The notes below the pieces were generated by a model. The model was not told the origin of the DNA and did not search any database. It saw only the letters and a program-made list of their open reading frames with translations. This document shows, piece after piece, positions 45,478-57,350 of a stretch of DNA of 64,000 nt; within the stretch, counting starts at the first letter, position 1, and each line of letters opens with the position of its first letter. Location: contig NC_068348.1 in the NCBI RefSeq assembly GCF_014633365.1, forward strand, positions 15,084,311 to 15,148,310, in the 5' to 3' direction. The translations under genes and the position numbers were made by a program. This stretch comes from Diospyros lotus. Taxonomy: Eukaryota; Streptophyta; Magnoliopsida; Ericales; Ebenaceae.

Positions 45478-46506
45478 CTACCGCGGGTTGGGGCAGTCCC
45501 TTGTAAAATGTCCTGTCTGCTGGCAGTTAAAACATGTGATTCCTTTCTTAGGACAGTTTAGATTGACATGTCCTTCCTTTCCGCAGTTGTAGCAACCTTT
45601 CGTTCCTAGCCGGCACGGCCTTCCGGGGTGTTGCTTATGGCATCTTATGCACGGATTACTAGTCTTGAACTTAGGCCTCTTGAGATTTAGCTTTTTGCCC
45701 GCTCTATGATTACTTACTTGCTGACCTTCCCCCTGAATGGCTTCGATCCGGCTTAGATTAGCCTCGGTGGTAATGGCTTGCAATACCACTTCTGTATAAG
45801 ACTGGGTACTTATACTGCTCAATGCTCTCTAAAGCCTCAGATTTAGTCCCCCCAAGAACTTTTAGGTTTTGATCCTTTCATCTCCTTCATAAATGGACAT
45901 GTACCTGATCAATTGGTTGAAAGCATCTTTGTACTGGGCTACGGTCATGTCCCCAGTTTGCCTTAACTCCATAAATTCCCTCTCCTTCTTCACTCTCAGA
46001 CTTAGAGGAAAGTATTTCTCGTCGAAGAGTTCTTTGAATCGCTCCAAGGTGACGTATGGTGCCCTAGCTTAAGGGATCATTGCTCGCTTAACTCCCTTCC
46101 GCCATCTATCTGCCTCGTTTTGAAGCATGAAGGTGACACAGTTGACTTTCTTCTCTTCTCCACAATACAAGTGGTCTAACAGCTTTTCCGTTTGTTCAAT
46201 CTAGAATTCCCTTTCGCTGGGGTCTGCGCCAAGTTTCCCTTGAAAGATGGGAGGATTCTGTCGACGGTAGAGGTCGAGCATGTTAACCGCATGGCCATCC
46301 TGGAAGTGAGTTCCTTGCATAAATCCTACCATGCTTCCCATTATTCGTTCCATTTGGTCAAGTCGACAGCTCCCATTCTCCTGGCTAGAGTCGCTTTCTG
46401 GGTTGCCACTTGCGTTTCCTTCCGTATTGCCAGCTCGTTGATTGGGTGTCCTAGGTCCTACCATTATCTCCCTTTGAGTGTTCACCATCTGGAAAGAAAA
46501 TAACAT
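45478..46506 (-). pseudogene. Chromovirus B gag (broken)
   Basis: Frame pieces 46506-46201, 46047-45862 and 45822-45478 lie in one frame split by stops near 46200, 46068, 45862 and 45832. The retrotransposon Gag core is visible (ADRWRKGVKRAM, FKELFDEKYFPLSLR, REFMELRQTGDMTVAQY). It ends in two CCHC zinc knuckles, CYNCGKEGHVNLNC and CFNCQQTGHFTRDC. Two knuckles in Gag are notable, as many related chromoviruses have one. It would have bound genomic RNA in the particle. Confidence 0.87.
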
Positions 46507-46648
46507 TCTCGATTAGCTCACGGGGTCTTACCATTCGCTAAAGTTAATCCTTCATTAATTCTTATAGATATTATACATCCAATTACAAAATATTACAGTC
46601 AACACACTACATAGGTCATGAAGATAGTTAGAGCATTTCTAGCTACAT

Positions 46649-47290
46649 CTACTTTGGTCCGGACGACTTCCATATCCAGACATTCTTTTCGTCTTCGGAT
46701 TCGTACGGTGGTCCCTCGAGATTGTCTCTAACCTCTTCGATATCTTCCTCATCCTCGGAGTTTGTTTCCTTAAACTCAATAGGGTTGTTTTCGACCCAGA
46801 GTTCGGGCACATCTTCTTCCTCCTTGGCGTTAATCGGTTCCTCCTCTTCCTCTTCGGACTTTTCTACCAATACTGGCACATATAATTCTACCAGTTGTTT
46901 GTGAATCCATTCACAAAAGAGGTGGAATCCAAGAAATTCCCCGCCTTGTCAGACCCACTCAGTAAAGTCCTGCAGATCGCCCTCCAAAACGCCCACTAGC
47001 ATATTTATTTGAAATTGAACTAAGTTGGGCTAGAGTCGGTAACTAGGGGGTACATCGTCAATGATTTCTTCCATTTGGACCAGATGCTCCATGATACCTT
47101 TGTCTGGTTTCGGGTTCTGGTTGTCAAGACGATGTGCCCAATGATCAACTAATACCTGTTCTGAGAAGTTTCCCGCCATCCTGCCATCATAATCTCTGTT
47201 AGTACCCCTAATTAACCTCGAGTTGGTACTTTCAAACCTCAGATCCTCGATATAGGTGCTAATGTTTTGCCTAAATTCTCTTACTAGGTT
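46649..47290 (-). pseudogene. Extra ORF upstream of chromovirus B gag
   Basis: Between primer site and gag a single minus-strand frame of about 214 codons runs from 47290 to the stop at 46649 with two internal stops (near 47035 and 46948). The N-terminal half is ordinary (EFRQNISTYIEDLRFE, VDHWAHRLDNQNP). The C-terminal ~75 codons are strongly acidic (KSEEEEEEP, KEEEDVPELW, NSEDEEDIEE). It matches no domain I recognise and lies where most chromoviruses have only a leader. Decay level is like that of gag, so it was probably a real ORF of the element. Confidence 0.55.
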
Positions 47291-47300
47291 CCCTACTTAA

Positions 47301-47317
47301 TTAGGCTCTGTACCAAC
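47301..47317 (-). promoter_or_regulatory. Chromovirus B primer-binding site
   Basis: Reading on the minus strand, GTTGGTACAGAGCC follows the LTR end directly. It is the initiator-Met site TTGGTATCAGAGCC with a one-base loss. Confidence 0.7.
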
Positions 47318-49455
47318 TGTAATGCCCCAACCTACTTAGGGCGTTTCATGTCTTAGGAAATTTTGGAACTTTTTTTTTTTTTTTTTCAAATTACATCATT
47401 CCCGAAATTCCCTTAGACCTATCTAGTGCTTGGCGAAATAATTTATACACTACATATAAATAAAATCTTATAAAGCAGAAACTAAAATTGAACCTGATCA
47501 TAGCATTTTATACATAGACAACGAACATAGTACTTGTTACAAAGTTCTCATGATACATAAGCTTATAAAGATAATTTAAAACGTACATAATACATGAAAC
47601 ATAACATGGTACACTTGCTCATTCCCCGACGACCCGTGTCATTACACATCTTTGACTTTCGTACCATCACTACAAGTCCCGATTGGAACGTTGAATATTC
47701 CAAGGGCAAAATCTAAATTAGATGATGAACCATCTAAGTAAGGGTACAAGATGTTTCAACATGTGTGTATGCAATGTCTTACTCATCGTAGGTGTCAACT
47801 GTACCCTTAATGCTACTACTATTTTTACGGCCACCTCTTTCGAAATCGGGATGTATGGGGGCACCCTTGGTATAGTATCGGTGCTAGTTCGTACTCCCTA
47901 CGACCACGATGCATGTGATCAATGATATCAATGTGTGCATATGCATTTCATAGCATGTCATATGTGTAGTCTACGTGATGGATACAGATCAGAGCATGTC
48001 AATATGATGAAAGTATTCCCAAAGATCGGTTTTAAACATAAACATTTATAACTGTACTACACTTGTAACAATACATTTACTTTTCACAATTAAGCTACCT
48101 CGATAAGCGTGACGACCTCGATAAACGTGTCAACGAGCTATTTCCCAATCCTCCGGTCTCAAGGGTTCCTAAAACATTAAATTTATTCTAGAATATCAAT
48201 TTCCTATTTTTCTCATAATTTCCACAATTTTCTTCTTATTTCTAAGTCTTATTTCCTAAAAAATTCATGATAAATATCTAACCCTCATTTAACCCAATTT
48301 TTCTTCACTAATATTCTTAAAATAACATTTCTAGCCTTTTGGAATTTTCTTGTAATTTTTTAGATTAAATTCCTATTTTTTCCTTATTTCCATAATAACA
48401 AAATCACTTAAATAAATAATTAATTTAGCATTTTTCAAATTTTTTCCCAAAATAAGGCATAAACGAAATTCTAGATTTTTTGAAATTTTTTCAAAATTTT
48501 GGCAAAACTTTTTCTATTTTATTTTATTTATTTTTTCTTTTTTTTTTCTTTTTCTTTTCTTTTCCACCTGGCGCACGCGTGTAGCCCACGCACCGTCTCC
48601 CATGCACGGGCGTGTGCATCCACGCGCCCGACCTGGGTTGTCTTCTCTGGCGGTTGCCACACCGCCAGCGACCCTCCGGCTTCTCCAAGTTTCGAAAAAA
48701 CCTTCTCTCCCCCCTAAATCCAACCCCCTGAACCCGAAAATAGACTTAAAATTTTGAAAAAATAACTGAAAAGACCTCGATTTGGCGTTTGAAGGCACGG
48801 CTCCGACGGTTGCACGATTTTTCGGTAATCCCCAATACTCATTCTCCTCGGCTCCGTTGGCCACCAAATGCTCCATAAATCTTGCCCACGACGCAAAGAT
48901 TAGAACCCCACTCACTAAGCTCTCAAACACTGCCCCAAACACCCGATCTATGAAGTAAAATTTTCGATGCAAAAGGGTTGCTCGAACGCAGCTATTTATA
49001 GCCAAAATCCGTAGCAAGCTGTCCCATCAAGGGCGGCCACACGTCCTAAAAGCCATCCCGACGTCCATTGAAGCATTAAAGGTCTCTCTCACCTCTGGTA
49101 CCTTGTTGCAGGCGCGGCCAGAGCATGGCCGCGCACTTGCTCCGATTTTTTGCTGATTTTTTTGTTTATATATATATAATATACATATATACATACCATA
49201 GTATAAGAAATCCTAATTTTAATACATAATATAATTTCTGGTATTTTAACTATGATTAACTATATATTTTATGCAATGAATTTAACTATGATTAAACTAT
49301 ATACTTTATGCAATATAAATAAATTTAATTACAATATAAATAAATATACCTTACCCTATTAAATTTACGGATAAACACTAAAATTCTAATAATTTCTCTA
49401 TGGTCTTAAAATACCAAAATTACGATTATTATTCACTATATCTTAGGGTATTACA
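47318..49455 (-). mobile_element. Chromovirus B 5' LTR (minus strand)
   Basis: It is closely similar to 36740-38818. In element sense it runs from TGTAATACCCTAAGATATAG (49455) to GGTTGGGGCATTACA (47318), with the primer site after it. On its outer side the sequence reads GAAAGATGGGAGAATG just before TGTAATACCC, which is a polypurine-tract arrangement. This LTR therefore also looks like the 3' LTR of another copy, suggesting recombination between elements. Confidence 0.8.
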
Positions 49456-49577
49456 TTCTCCCATCTTTCAAATCTTATCAACATGATAAATTACCCAAAA
49501 TTAATATAGAAAACATATACAAGTATAAGAATTAACCATAAAATCAAGTAAGAATAGTATAGAAAATATTAGCACAT
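49456..49577 (-). mobile_element. Internal-end fragment with polypurine-like tract
   Basis: The 120 bp between the chromovirus B LTR and the resumed Copia B LTR start, on the minus strand side, with a purine run (GAAAGATGGGAGAATG) abutting the LTR. Nothing else is recognisable. It is probably the last piece of another element's internal region. Confidence 0.45.
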
Positions 49578-49745
49578 CATATGCTTAGACGTCTCGGATC
49601 CACAAACTATTCGAAAATTTAAAGGTTATATTTAATTTTATCTGAATGATTTGATTTCGATGTTGATCCAATCACTGGGATTGGGATAAGGTTCAAAAAG
49701 TTTGAACTATGTTACTTGCCCCATAGTGATCTTGCTTAATTTTTA
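49578..49745 (+). mobile_element. Copia B 5' LTR, second part
   Basis: GACGTCTCGGATCC..AATTTAAAGGTT..GATGTTGATCCAATCAC..CCCCATAGTGATCTTGC matches 530-697. It is followed by the initiator-Met primer site TGGTATCAGAGCC at 49747-49759, which fixes the LTR end. Confidence 0.8.
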
Positions 49746-49746
49746 G

Positions 49747-49759
49747 TGGTATCAGAGCC
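49747..49759 (+). promoter_or_regulatory. Copia B primer-binding site
   Basis: TGGTATCAGAGCC is the exact complement of the initiator-Met tRNA 3' region used by plant Copia elements, one base after the LTR. Confidence 0.85.
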
Positions 49760-51639
49760 ATTGTTGAAATTTTTTAATTCCTTACTTGCGGATTCGATTA
49801 TGTTAGTATTTGTGAAAGAAATAAATATTGTTGTGTTTGTATTTGGGGATTGCAAAATGTTTCTTATTAAAGGGAAAAAAAGATCGTGTGTGACACGAAA
49901 AGGGAAAAACGGGGGCATGGGTGCATACGAATGCATCGGAGGGTCGAAAGGTGCATCCACACAGGGCTTGCACACGCAAGGCATGGCCAGGGGTGGCCTA
50001 CACCAGTGCAGGGCTCAGCCTAGTGCGACAGTGTGTGGACAGGCATGGTCGCGCGCACGCATGGCATGATCAAGTATAGGTACGACCCGCGATCGTTGAG
50101 TGACCTGCGGGTATGACCTGAAACCCCCGTATAGCCAACGACCGACTTGCACACGACCCGTAACCCACGCGCGACCTTATGGCCTAACAACTTGTGTGAC
50201 AAGCGTGGCCAGCAACCACTTGGCCTTCCTGCTGCTTCGGGTTATGGTTTGACCCTTTCCTAGAGTGCATGGCGAGTACTCGAGTCGATCCGTCTATAGC
50301 CTAGTGAGTTTCATGCCCTCGGGTAAGGCCCGACCAAATTATTTGGCATTGTTGGCTTTTTCGATTTGATTTGTGAGTGTATGACACCTATGGGCCGTGA
50401 TTGAAACGGCCTGGGGCCGTCAATTGGGTGTTTAATAAATTATTGGATTGCTAATGTAGTTTTGACATGCATTGGTTGATCCAAGGCCTGTTGAGCCTTA
50501 TTAGTTGGACTAATGGATAAAACCCAAGCCCAAATACAATTGAAACAATTTTGTTTTCAAAATTATACAAATTTCAATTCATTAAAAACGTTTCAATGGG
50601 ATTGATGCAATAATTAATTAATATAATTAGTGAATCAATGATATTGATTGCATGGGTGTATGGTATGGATTGAGTCGACTATTTATTTATGTTGTGAATG
50701 AAATATTGTAAATTTGATTTTTGAAATAGGGCTTACATGTCCTACATCTCTTATACTCTGATGTACATTCTCTTTTCATCTCACTTCCCTTGAATGTAAC
50801 TCGAGGTTTCTGATTCTATGTAATGTATGTAGAATAGAATAGAATAGATCAGTGATAGTTGTAGTTTGTATGAAGAGCAAGAGATGAAGACAAATTGAAG
50901 ACAAGATTTAAAGACCAAAGAAGGCTTGAAAAATGTGCTTGGGAAGTAGGTTATGATTATTTACCTAGGTTTGAGCCGCTAGCTTCCATTCTATGGCTCA
51001 AGGGGGCTAGCAGTAGTTATCCATACCATATACCGATTTGAGTCGTTTATTATGCATTGTTAATTCAATTAATTACATGTGATGAGATCTAAATAAATAA
51101 ATAATAAATCCTTCGTTAATATTAACCCAACTTATCTTCCATCATTATGAGGCATTAGGTTTCTAGTTGGCATTTGATTTGTTGAGTCACTCAAGGTCAA
51201 GTGTCACCTATGATACCTGTGTTTCATGGGCTATGAGATGTCCTTGAATGATGGGTCTAACTTAATTAGAAAAATGGGTTTGTTGAGTCACTCAAGTCTC
51301 ACTGAGCATAGAGGCAAAGATTGGGAGTCACATGTGATGTGCATGACAAGGAGTTGTCAACCCAATGCATCTAAGAGTTGCATGGAGATGCAATTGATAG
51401 CAAGTACCTCCCTAATCGATCCTAACACAATTTGTTGAGTCACTCAAGGTTGTGCAAGGGGAGATGGGATCCTAACCCACTAGGAAATCTTCCAATGGGA
51501 TTTATCGAGTCACGTCTTAAGGGTGGCGAACTTGTAGAAAATAGTGGGAGCAATCATAAAAATGTTATTTCTTACAATTTATGATTTCATAATTCAATAT
51601 GATTATAATAATATCTCTATATTTTGTTGTTGATCCAGA
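49760..51639 (+). mobile_element. Copia B untranslated leader
   Basis: About 1.9 kb separates the primer site from gag. It holds repeated phrases GTTGAGTCACTCAAG (51178, 51281, 51434) and a related GAGTCACGTC (51504). ORFs such as 49746-50069 lack Copia motifs. The leader is long for a Copia element, so unrelated sequence may be embedded in it (a GC-richer section near 49900-50350). Confidence 0.55.
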
Positions 51640-51946
51640 ATGTTTGGAAACGTATCGATAAGATTGATATTCGAGGGCAATAATGCCTTCAACATGACTA
51701 ATTTCTATGATTGGAAGATCATCTTGAAAATAGTCTTCACGTATGATAAGATTCTCTATGCGATAGAGATATCTCTTATTGCGAAACAACTAGTTAAGGA
51801 AATAGTAGCACATGAGGCTTGGATGATGCACGAGGGTGATATGATCATCGCTTGGTGTATCATCTTAGTTGCCATGACCCTAAAATATAGGCCACAACAT
51901 AAGAGTTATAACGCCTATGAGATCATGATTAGGCTCAGGGATCCTT
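51640..51946 (+). pseudogene. Copia B gag, N-terminal part
   Basis: The frame shows the Copia Gag opening layout: EGNNAFNMTNFYDWKIILKI, then YDKILYAIE, then AMTLKYRPQHKSYNAYEIM. It is cut at 51946 by a reversed Tat/Athila-type LTR. The following codons up to 52038 belong to that LTR. The rest of gag resumes at about 56678. Confidence 0.75.
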
Positions 51947-53839
51947 TGTTGTTCAACTCCTACCCTTGCGTAAAATTAACTACCTTAAAGACACACACAC
52001 AAGGGGATCACACTCGCCAGCGTACGAGATTTATGTAGTACATAATTTAAAACTGGTAAGTCCAGGTCATATCTACAGGAAAGTCAATTATAAAAAGAAA
52101 ATAAAGACAATGCATAAAAATAAATTGTGAAGTAGTGTGATGTGATATAGAAAAAATTGAGATAGTGAATTAATATTAAAAATAAAACGTCTTGGGACAA
52201 GACAATTTCAGTGTCGATCTATTTATTTCCCAAGCAAGCATAAAATTATAATATCATCGGGTTTGAAAATTAGATCACAGAATTTTGCTATTAATTTCAT
52301 TATGAGATGACGAAGGTTCTATTTCTAGCATCTTCCATACATGACATGAGAAGATCTAACTTAAGCAATTATCATAAACCAAAATGCACATATATATATT
52401 ACACTTAGATTTGGGTATGGTATAACGGTATTTTCAATTTGGACAACTCACGTACTTGGCATGAGAACTCCGAGTTAGACATATACCCCAATCCAAATCT
52501 AAATATTTTGGTAAAAATTCTTAATCTAATTTCAAAACCTCAATTAAACAATGGAGTTCGGCTTGCTCCGGTTATTTATGGCATCAGATATTGTCCTTGT
52601 CTTAGCCTAAGACTTACTTAGTCACATGCTTCCATTTAAAAATTAACCGATAGAAATTAAATGACAGAAATGTAAATTATTGAATTTAAATGACAAAAAT
52701 TAAATGAAAGAAATTAAAATTGTTGAAATTAAATTACAGAAATTAAAAGATAGAAATTAAATGGACAAAAATTAATTACAATAAATAAAAATGATAAAGC
52801 AAATTAATAACAACAGAAAATAAAAACATAAAAAATAAAAACAAAACAGAATATAAAGCATCATCTAAATCTGATACAGAAATTTATAGCGAAATCTAAG
52901 CAACGGACATAAATTTATAACAGAAATCTATAAACAACGACAGACAGTAAAAGTAAGAGCAGCAATCTTAATACAGTAATGAATGACAACAACTAAAGAA
53001 ACAAACAATGTTCTAGAAGCTGGAAATTAAAACTAATATCTATTGTGCATTAATTAAAGATCCTCTACTATATGTAAATTGAAGAAACAAAAAACCTCTC
53101 CCTTCCGTGTTGCCTTGTTCTGTGCGAGACTGCTCACGTGTTGCTCTCTGCTCACCGAGAAGTCCCCAGCGCCTAGCTTCCAGCACACACTGTTCTCCCG
53201 AAAACTCCCAGCGCCCAACACTCTCTCACTGTGCTGTGTGCTCCCTTCTCTCCCGAATTTCCAGCCCTCTCTGTGCGTATATCTCCAGCCACTGTTCAGC
53301 GCACATATATATGCATCGTCCAACTGAAATGCCCCTTGGATCGCAAGAAATTACAGCCTAGGGACCGTGTTTCTGGAGCTGCTGCGCCTGCTATTCCGAG
53401 AGACTCCAGCTGCTGGGCCTTTTAATTCTTCAAATGGGCTGCTATCTGTTGGGCCTTCAATTGCTGGGCATGGCTGCATCTTCAATTGATCAGTGGCTGG
53501 TTTTAAATGGAGCATGCAGCTAGGCCCTTAATTTGGCTTCAAATTGGGCTATAATTCCATGCGTGGCTGCAATATTCAATTCCAATATTTGATTAGCCTC
53601 CAATTTCACTTGCTTGAATTGAGCTTCACGCATGGCTCCCAAGACATTATAATATGTTATCATATTATATATTATATATATGTACATGATATGCACGCAT
53701 GAATTATATATATGTATTATATATGTACTAGCGTATACTCGTACCTAAATGTATGATTTAAATAATATTAAAATTAAAATATAATTATAAATTATATATA
53801 TTATGTTAAAATTTGTTAAAAATTAATTATTACCTTTTA

Positions 53840-56437
53840 AAAAAAATTGGAAAGTCCCCAACCATCCTTGGTCGGGGGCTTCAAGGACCCCCGACAACGA
53901 CTGATCGGGAGCTTGAGAAGCCCTAAAACGTTGCAGGTCAAGGGTTCCTCGAACCCCCATCGCCATTGATTGGGACTATGGGTCGGTTGCTACCATGGGC
54001 TAATTGATATATGTGAGTGTATATATTTATATATATATATGTGCATGTGTGTGTATATGCGTATGTGTGTGTTTGAGGGCGATGGCAACCACTGGCCACC
54101 GATCGTAATGAGAGCAAGTAGGGCTATATATATGAGAGCAAGAGGGTGTATATATATATATATATATGTGCTTGTGTGTGTATATATCCTAGATATTCCC
54201 AAACACAACCATCAACAAAAATAGAGAGAAAGAAGGAGAGACAAAAACACAAAAATTACTGTAAGAATAACTGAAGTGAACAATGGCAAGAGTGGTCCAC
54301 AATCGAAATAAGCTCTGATGAAGGCAAAAGCTGAGAGAGGAAATGAGAGGCAAAAGCTGAGGTAGGGAGAAAGAGATGATTGTTGAGTGGGAACTAAAAT
54401 GTACTCTCAGCCAAACCCTAACTCTAAACTCAACTCTGATTGTTGCTTAATCTCAACTATACAAATAAAATGTATTTCTGATATATTTTATACATTTTCA
54501 AAATCGTTCTCCTTTATTATATAGATTCAAAAACCATCCTGTTTTATTATATAGATATATGCATACTAAGAATAAAAGTTTGATATGCATTAATTGAGAA
54601 GTTGAAATTCAGTTATTACTCATTGATACTATTGTATGAATATAATTTTTAAATAAAAAAATCAGTAACTTTGTTTTTTATATAGATGAGGGTTTTCAAA
54701 AATTAAAAATTCAAGGATGAATATTGAACATAGAATGAGGCTAACATATTCCAACGGGTAGCTAGCCCTCAATTTGGACCAACTTAGAGAATAAAAAAAA
54801 CATTTTGAGAATTATTTGAATTGAGACATGGAAAAGTTTCTAGCTCAACAACATTTAAAATGAACGATGGTGAAGTTGAAGCACCCCAACTCCCACCCCC
54901 CTTTGACCCTTCTCGAGGCTTCTTTCTTTGAAAGACTACCCCTCAAAGCTAGGCCTAATCCCAATAGCAAAGCAAGGGATTGGATTTTGTCTCCAATAAT
55001 TATTTTTGAATATAATTAATGAAAAACAAACACCATTTATATGAAATTTTGTATAGAACCACCTTGTTTAGTTGTTTCTATATTATAAATTAAATATATT
55101 TTGCATAATATATAGATGTCCCAATTCCATTAAGAGAGAGAGAGAAGCTAGAAAACAAACATGCAAGGCTGGGCATATCCTCATTCCATTTTGATTTCTT
55201 CCTTCCCTCTACTACACTATACACCCACTAAAATGCTCAACTCTCATTTATCGGGCCATCCATTTCACAAATACCAAGGAATTTTCCCTTCTCTTTATCC
55301 AATTTGCCCTCTCTTCTTCGGTTCTTCCCCCTAATTTATACTTCTATTCCCCCTGCTCCTTCCCTAATTGCTTCACTGTTCAACCCAATACACAGAGATC
55401 ATAATAATTATTATTATTATTATTATTATTATATCTTTATCTTCTCCAGGGCACCGATCCTTCCACCCATGCCACCTTCTACGGGCTTACTTCGATCTGC
55501 CACAACCAGCCCCTCAAGAAGCTTCTTTTATATACAAACAATTAAAACCCATAATTAATGTACAAGAAACCCAACAACATAATCATCAAAACCCATAATT
55601 AACGCACAGATCAAAGAAACCCCAAGTCAAGAAAAACCCACAGTGCTTGCAAGGCAGTCAAAACCCATATGTATGTATGTATATAATAATCTATATATTA
55701 TAAAGATTAAAGAAGCAAGGCAGCACTCTGCCGTGCTTGCATATATATATGTATGTATATAATAATCTATATATTATAAAGATTAAAGAAGCAAGGTAGC
55801 ATTCTGCCGTGCTTGCATATATATATGTATATATATATGCATGTATGTATATAATAATCTATATATTATAAAGATTAAAGAAGCAAGGCAGCAGTGAATG
55901 CCCAATTTCTCAATCAAAAAGCACAGTGTGCATCTTCTTCCTCCTCCAATTTTAGAAGTGTGTTGTGCGCAGACAGGACTCTCTCTCCCTTGAGGTAGTG
56001 AGCCCAGGCAAAATACATATACCTTTGAGGTTTGAGGCAGTGGAGGCGACTCAACAGAGGTGATGAGGAGGATGCGATGGAGCTGGAGACAGCGGCGACG
56101 GTGCTGAGGCAGCGATGGAGCTTGAGGCGTCGGCGACTACGATGGAGTTTGAGCAGCGAGGAGCCTCGTGCTTGGATATATATATGTATGGAGTATGAGA
56201 GGGGCTGGAGAGGGGGATGGGTGGGTGGGAGGGAGAGCGAGAGAAAGAGAGAGGGGGCTGGAGATGGGCGTGGGTGGGAGGGAAAGAAACAGAGGGAGAG
56301 CGAGAGAGATAGTGAGATCGCTGCTGTGGGCGGGAAAATTTTTAATCCCAGCCATCAATCCATCAGAAATTAATCCCATCCACTGAAATGTCTCTCCTTT
56401 GAGACATTTTCAAAAACCATCATGTTTTATTATATAG
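53840..56437 (-). mobile_element. Helitron-like insertion (ends tentative)
   Basis: On the minus strand the block begins at 56437 with TCTATATAATAAAACATGATGG, preceded by A. A TCTATA start after A is typical of plant Helitron 5' ends. A near-identical start, TCTATATAATAAAACAGGATGG, occurs at 54551. Plus-strand TCTATATATTATAAAG copies occur three times near 55690-55870. Short ORFs (55304-55558, 56032-56373) have no recognised homology. A CTRR 3' end with hairpin was not identified with certainty, so the class is tentative. Confidence 0.4.
55690..55895. repeat. Three tandem units with hairpin-forming motif
   Basis: TCTATATATTATAAAG plus ATTAAAGAAGCAAGG-AGCA recurs at 55690, 55766 and 55858 (spacing 76 and 92 bp). 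The first two units continue with GGCAGCACTCTGCCGTGCTTGC or a one- to two-base variant, which can fold back on itself (GGCAG with CTGCC). Variable AT dinucleotide runs fill the spacers. Confidence 0.75.
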
Positions 56438-56677
56438 ATTATAATATATTATATATTATATATATTTATATATATTATAGATTGTTTTCAATTTCTTTTG
56501 TTAAAAATTAAAGGGAAATATTTAAAAAAAAAATTAATTCACCCTTAATTTCTCTTTAAATTTCATTTTCCTATAAATTTGCATATAATCACAAAATATT
56601 CAATTAAGCCCAATTTTAAGGTTAAAATAGGGTTATAATTATAACAAAATTTTATAAAATTGACCACTAATCATCTA

Positions 56678-57350
56678 TTGAGAAGCATGTCATGGAGATG
56701 ATAAGTTTTATCGACAGGTTGTCAGAGCTGAACTTGGGTACGGATGCGAATACTTACCCTGGATTTGGTCCTACAATCCCTCCTTGACGGTTATAGAAGA
56801 GACTCTTGGAGAGTTGTTGTCCATGCTAAGGGAGGTCGAGCCTGAAATTGATATTAGGATAAGGGAAATATTCTCATAGTTGAAGGGCCTAAGGTGAATA
56901 GGGGCAAACCTGAGAGTATGAAAGCTAAGAAGAAAAGTTCTTCTACAATGCCATCAGGAAGAATCTAGAAAACCAAAGCACGAAAGGGAAAAGATGATGC
57001 GATCTGTTTCCACTATAATAAGTCGGGCCATTGGAAACAGAACTGCAAGGAATACCTTGCAGAAGTGTAGAGTAGGAATAGTTCTAATCAGGGCACTTCA
57101 GGTATTTATGTTATTGGAGTTAATCTATCTACTTCTAATTGTCCATATGGGAATTAGATACTAGATCTAGTGCTCATATTTGCACTTTTATGAATGAGAT
57201 TAGGAGTATAAGGAGATTAATAGTGGGAGAAGTGTACTTACGCGTGGGAAATGGATCAAGAGTTGTTCCATTAGTTGTAGAAACCTATTTATTAACATTG
57301 CCCTTTAGGCTTTTATTGGATTTGAATAAATGTTACTACAAATCCTAGTT
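56678..57350 (+). pseudogene. Copia B gag C-terminus and protease (broken)
   Basis: IEKHVMEMISFIDRLSELN..GTDAN continues Copia Gag from 56678. The nucleocapsid knuckle reads CFHYNKSGHWKQNC (near 57000) with Tyr replacing the second Cys. The protease start reads WELDTRSSAHIC (57150-57190), where LDTG or LDSG is expected, so Gly is replaced by Arg. Several stops and frame changes occur between 56785 and 57140. All three changes indicate loss of function. Confidence 0.8.

Larger units (their letters stand above)
51947..56666 (-). mobile_element. Reversed Tat/Athila-like LTR with nested insertion
   Basis: In its own sense it starts TGGTCAATTTTATAAAATTTTG (56666) and ends GGGTAGGAGTTGAACAACA (51947), matching the LTR copies at 10741 and 19014 (for example the segment 51950-52900). 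It lacks both the MITE and the SINE of those copies. Roughly 53840-56437 is extra sequence inserted after the first ~230 bp. No internal region follows either end, so it is a solo LTR. Target duplication could not be matched. Confidence 0.75.

Noticed and set aside
46722..46904. Ser-rich + strand frame
   Set aside because: It is the shadow of the acidic minus-strand ORF upstream of gag.
53079..53425. Overlapping frames of 64-84 codons on + and one on - strand
   Set aside because: They fall within the reversed Tat-type LTR, overlap each other in several frames and lack motifs.
55304..55558. Possible gene start (UTR-like pyrimidine-rich lead, short frame)
   Set aside because: The frame runs through an ATT microsatellite and shows no recognisable domain. 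It is too weak to call a captured exon.
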